Shown one piece after another: positions 59,768-64,000 of a DNA stretch of 64,000 nt. The translations under genes and the position numbers were made by a program. The notes beneath the pieces are model-generated. The model ran no database searches. It had not been told where the DNA came from and worked only from the letters and a program-made list of their open reading frames with translations. The stretch comes from Rhodobacterales bacterium (GTDB lineage: Bacteria > Pseudomonadota > Alphaproteobacteria > Rhodobacterales > Rhodobacteraceae): the NCBI GenBank assembly GCA_021155205.1, contig JAJNPS010000016.1, positions 26,961 to 90,960 on the forward strand. The letters are read 5' to 3'. Numbering within the stretch: position 1 is the first letter of the stretch; the number at the start of each line of letters is the position of its first letter.

Positions 59768-62218
59768 ATGGCCGACGAGCCCAAGAACACTGCCGCCTAC
59801 GACGCTGATTCCATAAAGGTTCTCAGGGGGTTAGAAGCGGTTCGCAAGCGTCCTGGCATGTATATCGGCGATACCGATGACGGGTCGGGCTTGCACCACA
59901 TGGTGTATGAGGTGGTCGACAACGGCATCGACGAGGCGCTGGCCGGTCACGCGACCGCCGTGACGGTCATCATCCACTCCGATGACAGCGTGTCCGTGCG
60001 CGACAACGGACGCGGCATTCCCGTGGATATTCATCAAGAAGAGGGCGTGTCGGCTGCCGAGGTCATCATGACCCAGCTGCATGCGGGCGGCAAATTCAAC
60101 AACACCGACGACAGCGGCAACGCGTACAAGGTGTCGGGTGGTCTGCACGGCGTGGGTGTGTCCGTGGTCAACGCCTTGTCGGAATGGCTGGAACTGACGG
60201 TCTGGCGCAACGAACGCGAATACAAGGCGCGGTTCGAGGATGGCGAAACGACGGTTCACATCCATGATGTGGGACCGGCGCCCGGCATGAAGGGGACCGA
60301 GGTGCGGTTCCTCGCCTCCGCCAAGACGAACCGCCCCGAGGGGACATTTTCCAACCTCGACTACCAGTTCAAGACGCTGGAAAACCGGCTGCGCGAACTC
60401 GCGTTCCTGAATTCGGGCGTGCGCATAATCATTGAAGACTTGCGCCACCCAGAACCGATCAAGACGGACCTCTTCTACGAAGGTGGCGTCAAGGAGTTCG
60501 TCAAATACATCGACCGGTCGAAGCAGGCCGTCATTCCCGAACCGATCTACATGATTGGCGAACGGAACGGCATCGTGGTTGAGGTCGCGATGTGGTGGAA
60601 CGACAGCTATAACGAAATGGTGCTGCCCTTCACCAACAACATCCCGCAGCGGGATGGCGGGACACACCTCGCCGGTTTCCGTGGGGCGCTGACCCGCACG
60701 ATCAACGCCTATGCGCAGACCTCCGGCATCGCGAAACGCGAGAAGATCGACTTTACCGGCGACGACGCGCGCGAAGGGCTTACCTGCGTTCTTTCGGTCA
60801 AGGTGCCCGATCCGAAGTTTTCGTCACAAACCAAGGACAAGCTTGTTTCGTCCGAGGTTCGCCCCGCTGTCGAGAACCTGGTGAACGAGAAGCTCGCCGA
60901 GTGGTTCGAGGAAAATCCCGGACCTGCGCGCGGTATTGTCAGCAAGATCATCGAGGCGGCTTTGGCGCGCGAGGCTGCCCGCAAGGCGCGCGAACTGACC
61001 CGCCGCAAGACCGCGCTGGACGTGGCATCGCTGCCCGGCAAGCTGGCGGACTGTCAGGAACGCGATCCCGCGAAATCCGAGATTTTCCTCGTCGAAGGCG
61101 ATTCTGCCGGTGGTTCCGCCAAGCAGGGCCGCAGCCGCTCCAACCAGGCCGTCCTGCCCCTGCGCGGCAAGATCCTGAACGTGGAACGCGCCCGGTTTGA
61201 CCGGATGCTTGGCAGTGCGGAAATCGGCACCCTGATCACCGCCCTTGGCACCGGGATCGGGCGCGATGAATTCGACATCGGCAAGCTGCGCTACCACAAG
61301 GTCGTCATCATGACCGACGCCGATGTGGACGGCGCGCATATCCGTACGCTGCTGCTGACGTTCTTCTTTCGCCAGATGCCCGCGCTGATCGAGGGCGGCT
61401 ATCTCTATATCGCGCAACCCCCCCTCTATAAAGTCGCCCGTGGCCGGTCCGAGGTCTACCTCAAGGATCAGGCCGCGCTTGAGGATTACCTTGTCGAGAT
61501 GGGCGTTGACGGCGCGGTCCTGCGCCTGCCCTCGGGCGAGGAAATCGCCGGCGCCGATCTGACCCGCGTGATCGAAGGGGCCCGCGCGTTCCGCAAGGTA
61601 CTGGACAGCTTTCCCACCCACTACCCCCGCGCCATTCTGGAACAGGCGGCGCTGGCAGGGGCGTTCGATCCCGGAAAAGCGGACGGCGATCTGCAGGCCG
61701 TGGCCGACACCGTGGCCAAACGCCTCAACCTTGTCGCGACCGAATACGAACAGGGCTGGACCGGCCGCATCACCCAGGACCACGGCATCCGCCTGTCCCG
61801 GATCCTGCGCGGGGTGGAGGAACTTCGCACCCTCGACGGCGCCGTCCTGCGGTCCGGCGAGGCGCGCCGGTTGGGGCATGTCGCGGGCCAGCACGCCCAT
61901 GTCTACCGTGACCCTGCCCGCCTTGTCCGCAAGGACCGTGACCAGCCGATCCACGGGCCGGTCGACCTTTTGAAATCGGTTCTGGCCGAGGGGGAAAAGG
62001 GCCTGACCCTGCAACGCTACAAGGGTCTGGGCGAGATGAACCCCGAGCAGCTCTGGGAAACCACCCTCGACCCTGAGGCGCGGACCCTGTTGCAGGTCAA
62101 GGTTGATGACCTCGCCGATGCCGATGACATTTTCACCAAGCTGATGGGCGATGTCGTTGAACCCCGGCGCGAGTTCATCCAGGCCAATGCGCTGGACGTT
62201 CAGCATCTGGATTTCTGA
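59768..62218 (+). CDS. gyrB: DNA gyrase subunit B
   Basis: ATPase subunit of gyrase, 816 residues. DNGRGIPVDIH and GGLHGVGVSVVNALS are GHKL ATP-binding motifs, EGDSAGGSAKQGR and DADVDGAHIRTLLL are TOPRIM motifs, and LQRYKGLGEMNPEQLWETT near the C terminus is the last GyrB motif. The length is normal, without the large enterobacterial insertion. tRNA-Arg converges at its 3' end with a 2-bp gap. Confidence 0.98.
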   Translation: MADEPKNTAAYDADSIKVLRGLEAVRKRPGMYIGDTDDGSGLHHMVYEVVDNGIDEALAGHATAVTVIIHSDDSVSVRDNGRGIPVDIHQEEGVSAAEVIMTQLHAGGKFNNTDDSGNAYKVSGGLHGVGVSVVNALSEWLELTVWRNEREYKARFEDGETTVHIHDVGPAPGMKGTEVRFLASAKTNRPEGTFSNLDYQFKTLENRLRELAFLNSGVRIIIEDLRHPEPIKTDLFYEGGVKEFVKYIDRSKQAVIPEPIYMIGERNGIVVEVAMWWNDSYNEMVLPFTNNIPQRDGGTHLAGFRGALTRTINAYAQTSGIAKREKIDFTGDDAREGLTCVLSVKVPDPKFSSQTKDKLVSSEVRPAVENLVNEKLAEWFEENPGPARGIVSKIIEAALAREAARKARELTRRKTALDVASLPGKLADCQERDPAKSEIFLVEGDSAGGSAKQGRSRSNQAVLPLRGKILNVERARFDRMLGSAEIGTLITALGTGIGRDEFDIGKLRYHKVVIMTDADVDGAHIRTLLLTFFFRQMPALIEGGYLYIAQPPLYKVARGRSEVYLKDQAALEDYLVEMGVDGAVLRLPSGEEIAGADLTRVIEGARAFRKVLDSFPTHYPRAILEQAALAGAFDPGKADGDLQAVADTVAKRLNLVATEYEQGWTGRITQDHGIRLSRILRGVEELRTLDGAVLRSGEARRLGHVAGQHAHVYRDPARLVRKDRDQPIHGPVDLLKSVLAEGEKGLTLQRYKGLGEMNPEQLWETTLDPEARTLLQVKVDDLADADDIFTKLMGDVVEPRREFIQANALDVQHLDF

Positions 62219-62220
62219 TC

Positions 62221-62297
62221 TGGTGACCCCGGCGTGATTCGAACACGCGGCCTACGGTTTAGGAAACCGTCGCTCTATCCAGCTGAGCTACGGGGCC
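62221..62297 (-). tRNA. tRNA-Arg (anticodon CCT)
   Basis: A 77-nt cloverleaf on the minus strand: acceptor GGCCCCG pairs with CGGGGTC (one G-U), the anticodon loop is TT-CCT-AA, the T loop is GTTCGAATC, and the gene encodes the 3' CCA. CCT reads AGG codons (Arg). It converges on gyrB and lies before the LacI-family gene. Confidence 0.95.
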
Positions 62298-62444
62298 ATC
62301 GGCGCTTTCATGGCGTCAAAATCCGTCCGATGCAACAGGGGTGACGGTCACGTCGCAACGTGGCCCTGGTGCGCAAAGGGACTTGGACTTGGGTTTGCTT
62401 TCGCGATACGACTGGACCAAAGCCCGGACCTGTCAGGATTTCAC

Positions 62445-63476
62445 TTGTCCAGACCGCTGAACACCGACCCTCGCCGCCCGCTGACCCTGCGCGATGTGTC
62501 CGAGGCGTCCGGCGTCAGTGAAATGACCGTCAGCCGGGTTTTGCGCAACCGGGGAGATGTGTCGGGAACCACCCGCGAGCGCGTGCTGGAGGCGGCGCGG
62601 TCCCTTGGCTACGTCCCGAACAAGATCGCAGGGGCACTGGCGTCACAGCGGGTCAATCTGGTCGGCGTGGTGATCCCGTCCTTGTCCAATCTTGTGTTCC
62701 CCGAGGTGCTGACCGGCATTTCCAATGTGCTGGTGGATACCGGCCTGCAGCCCGTGATGGGTGTGACCAACTACCTGCCCGACCGGGAGGAGCAGGTGAT
62801 CTATGAAATGCTGTCCTGGCGGCCATCGGGTCTGATCGTCGCGGGGCTGGAGCATACCGGCGCCGCCCGCGCGATGATGGCGCAGTCCGGCATCCCGATC
62901 GTCGAGATCATGGATATCGACGGCGAGGCGGTGGACAGCGCGGTCGGTATTTCACACCGCCGCGCAGGGCGGCAAATGGCCGAGGCGATCATCACCGCAG
63001 GCTACCGCAAGATCGCGTTCCTGGGGACGCAGATGCCCAACGACCACCGCGCGCGCAAGCGGATGGAGGGGTTCGAGGAGGCGTTGTCACTGGCCGGGTT
63101 GAAGCTGGTCGACCGCGAGTTCTATTCCGGCGGGTCGGCGCTGCTGAAGGGGCGAGAGATGACGGCGGCGGTCCTGGCACGCCAGCCGGATGTGGACTTC
63201 CTGTATTATTCCAATGACATGATCGGGGCGGGGGGTCTTTTGTACTGTCTCGACAAGGGTATCGACGTGCCCGGAAAAGTCGGCCTCGCGGGGTTCAACG
63301 GCGTCGATCTGCTCGACGGCCTGCCCCGACGTCTTGCCACGATGGACGCCTGCCGGATGGAGATCGGTCGCAAGGCCGCCGAGATCATCGCCAGCCAGCG
63401 CAGCCCGGCAGAGGTCGGCGCGCGGCGGGTGGAACTGTTCCCGACGCTGCAGCGGGGGGATACGATCAGGGGGTGA
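62445..63476 (+). CDS. LacI-family transcriptional regulator
   Basis: Predicted 343-residue repressor. HTH TLRDVSEASGVSEMTVSRVLRN (about 14-35) with hinge helix (LGYVPNKIAGALAS), then a periplasmic-binding-protein-like core resembling the GntR (gluconate) group. I chose TTG at 62445, which has AGGA 6 nt before it; no ATG/GTG lies between it and the HTH. A longer frame from ATG 62310 would add 45 residues that begin 12 bp from the tRNA gene. No sugar-uptake or catabolic genes flank it, so its target is not clear. Confidence 0.88.
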   Translation: MSRPLNTDPRRPLTLRDVSEASGVSEMTVSRVLRNRGDVSGTTRERVLEAARSLGYVPNKIAGALASQRVNLVGVVIPSLSNLVFPEVLTGISNVLVDTGLQPVMGVTNYLPDREEQVIYEMLSWRPSGLIVAGLEHTGAARAMMAQSGIPIVEIMDIDGEAVDSAVGISHRRAGRQMAEAIITAGYRKIAFLGTQMPNDHRARKRMEGFEEALSLAGLKLVDREFYSGGSALLKGREMTAAVLARQPDVDFLYYSNDMIGAGGLLYCLDKGIDVPGKVGLAGFNGVDLLDGLPRRLATMDACRMEIGRKAAEIIASQRSPAEVGARRVELFPTLQRGDTIRG

Positions 63477-63502
63477 GTATCCTGAGCGTGCCTTTCCCTT
63501 CC

Positions 63503-63524
63503 TTCGCCCGGAATCAAGGGCGAA
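63503..63524 (+). terminator. short hairpin after the LacI-family gene
   Basis: TTCGCCC (63503-63509) pairs with GGGCGAA (63518-63524), a 7-bp stem with an 8-nt loop, 26 nt after the stop. No T run follows; the larger hairpin just downstream may be the actual terminator. Confidence 0.5.
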
Positions 63525-63531
63525 GCCCGCC

Positions 63532-63665
63532 GGGCAGCGCCTGACCGCCCCCTCGGGCGGGCGCTTTTGCCACCGTCACCAGCAGAACTTCGGTGGGAGG
63601 TACCGAGCCATAAACCGTGTAGAACTCTGCCGTTGAGGCGCCCACCCGGCGGTCAGGCGCTGCCC
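63532..63665. repeat. 134-bp element with long inverted-repeat arms
   Basis: GGGCAGCGCCTGACCGCC (63532-63549) and GGCGGTCAGGCGCTGCCC (63648-63665) are perfect 18-bp inverted repeats. After a 5-nt bulge the pairing continues for 10 bp with one mismatch (63555-63564 with 63638-63647). The inner 73 nt contains smaller arms. Near the left arm CCGCCC/GGGCGG followed by GCGCTTTT forms a short terminator-like hairpin. It could be a miniature inverted-repeat element or a long RNA hairpin. No flanking direct repeat is visible. Confidence 0.6.
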
Positions 63666-63876
63666 TGTGTTGAACTTGGTTTGCCCGTGGTGACGCGTTA
63701 CAAATTGAGCCGGAAGACGGAGCGCTGATTGGTTAAGGTTTGCGGACCCTCACAATCCAATGATTTCAGGGGGTTATAGTTTCCTTTCCGGCGCAATTGG
63801 TAATACGGGGCGGAAGGCTAAGCTATTGATTTTACTTGGGCGGGCGCTCGCTGCGGACCCTAGGCGGCGTCTGCAT
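63666..63876. other. 211-bp AT-richer gene-free spacer
   Basis: With the preceding element this makes a 400-bp gene-free stretch (63477-63876). This part is noticeably richer in A and T than the coding DNA around it, and the motif TGCGGACCCT occurs twice (63741-63750 and 63852-63861). The outer IS end may lie here, but I cannot place its terminal inverted repeat. No reading frame or RNA gene is recognised. Confidence 0.5.
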
Positions 63877-64000
63877 TTAGGTTAGCCAAGCCATTGTACA
63901 TGCGAGGTCGACAAAGGCCTTGAACGAGGAGAGGGTCTTTTCGCAGCGCAGGGCGATCCGGCGGAACCTTTTGATCTTGTTAAAGAAACACTCTACCAAA
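63877..64000 (-). mobile_element. IS5-family transposase, C-terminal fragment at window edge
   Basis: The minus strand encodes 40 in-frame residues, ending at TAA (63877): VECFFNKIKRFRRIALRCEK and TLSSFKAFVDLACTMAWL are the characteristic end of IS5-family (IS1031-type) DDE transposases, with the Glu of the catalytic triad in VECFFN. The rest lies beyond the right edge, so intactness cannot be judged. It suggests an insertion sequence next to the long-hairpin element. Confidence 0.82.

Noticed and set aside
60824..62206. A 460-codon frame on the minus strand
   Set aside because: It is the antisense shadow of gyrB.
63481..64000. Prophage or genomic island boundary at the right edge
   Set aside because: Only a transposase fragment and an inverted-repeat element are visible; no integrase, attachment site or phage gene is seen in the window.

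Overview
The window is ordinary chromosomal DNA of a high-GC alphaproteobacterium, most likely of the family Rhodobacteraceae (roseobacter-like). This rests on the rpsT-dnaA-dnaN-recF-gyrB order, a ubiB-ubiE-mutM-enoyl-CoA hydratase block upstream of it, a CcrM-type GANTC methyltransferase, FlbT and FlaF flagellar regulators, a DUF2125 protein and a lolA-ftsK-aminotransferase-amidase block. The genus is not resolved. Genes are tightly packed with many 1 to 8 nt overlaps. No prophage, CRISPR array or large island is visible; the only mobile DNA is the tail of an IS5-type transposase at the right edge.

Layout. 1-4.7 kb: 3' part of hslU, a secreted small protein overlapping a membrane-anchored winged-helix regulator, a dyad-rich divergent promoter region, a secreted four-Cys protein, rnhB and ccrM. 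4.7-9.9 kb: an enolase-superfamily dehydratase, alkB, mutY, a DUF721 (DciA-like) protein and a class III CoA-transferase. 9.8-12.3 kb: lpxK, waaA and a DUF4170 gene (Kdo/lipid A synthesis). 12.4-17.3 kb: FAD amine oxidase and SDR pair, a divergent luciferase-like oxidoreductase, DUF2125 protein. 17.6-24.3 kb: a YnjBCD-like ABC importer translationally coupled to a TIGR03862-type flavoprotein, then a gamma-glutamyltransferase-like protein. 24.4-26.6 kb: an RsbW-like kinase with a STAS antagonist, HspQ and a lytic-transglycosylase lipoprotein. 26.6-36.8 kb: lolA, ftsK, aminotransferase, amidase, UbiH-type hydroxylase, Trm112-like and LON-domain proteins, a thioredoxin-TPR protein (CnoX-like) and xth.

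36.9-49.2 kb is a flagellar locus. The leftward run flgB-flgC-fliE-fliQ-flgF-flgG-flgA-flgH-fliL builds the rod, L-ring and part of the export gate. fliI runs divergently. Then come flaF-flbT-DUF1217, flagellin, FlgN-like and FlgJ-like genes, and fliK-flgD in the opposite direction. Many flagellar genes (fliF, flhA, flhB, fliP, fliR, flgI, flgE, flgK, flgL, mot) are absent, so the regulon must continue elsewhere.

49.2-62.3 kb holds ubiB, ubiE, an unknown membrane protein, mutM, an enoyl-CoA hydratase, rpsT, dnaA, dnaN, recF, a GNAT acetyltransferase, a LysE-family exporter, gyrB and tRNA-Arg(CCT). After it come an orphan LacI-family regulator, a 134-bp long-stem hairpin element and the IS5 remnant.

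Nothing in the window is a clear-cut new defence or mobile system. The best candidates for undescribed biology are the secreted protein/membrane-regulator pair and its nested palindromes at 1-2.2 kb, the importer-flavoprotein operon at 17.6-22.7 kb, and the kinase-STAS pair at 24.6-25.4 kb. GANTC sites sit at the ccrM, rpsT/dnaA and flgB/fliI promoter regions.
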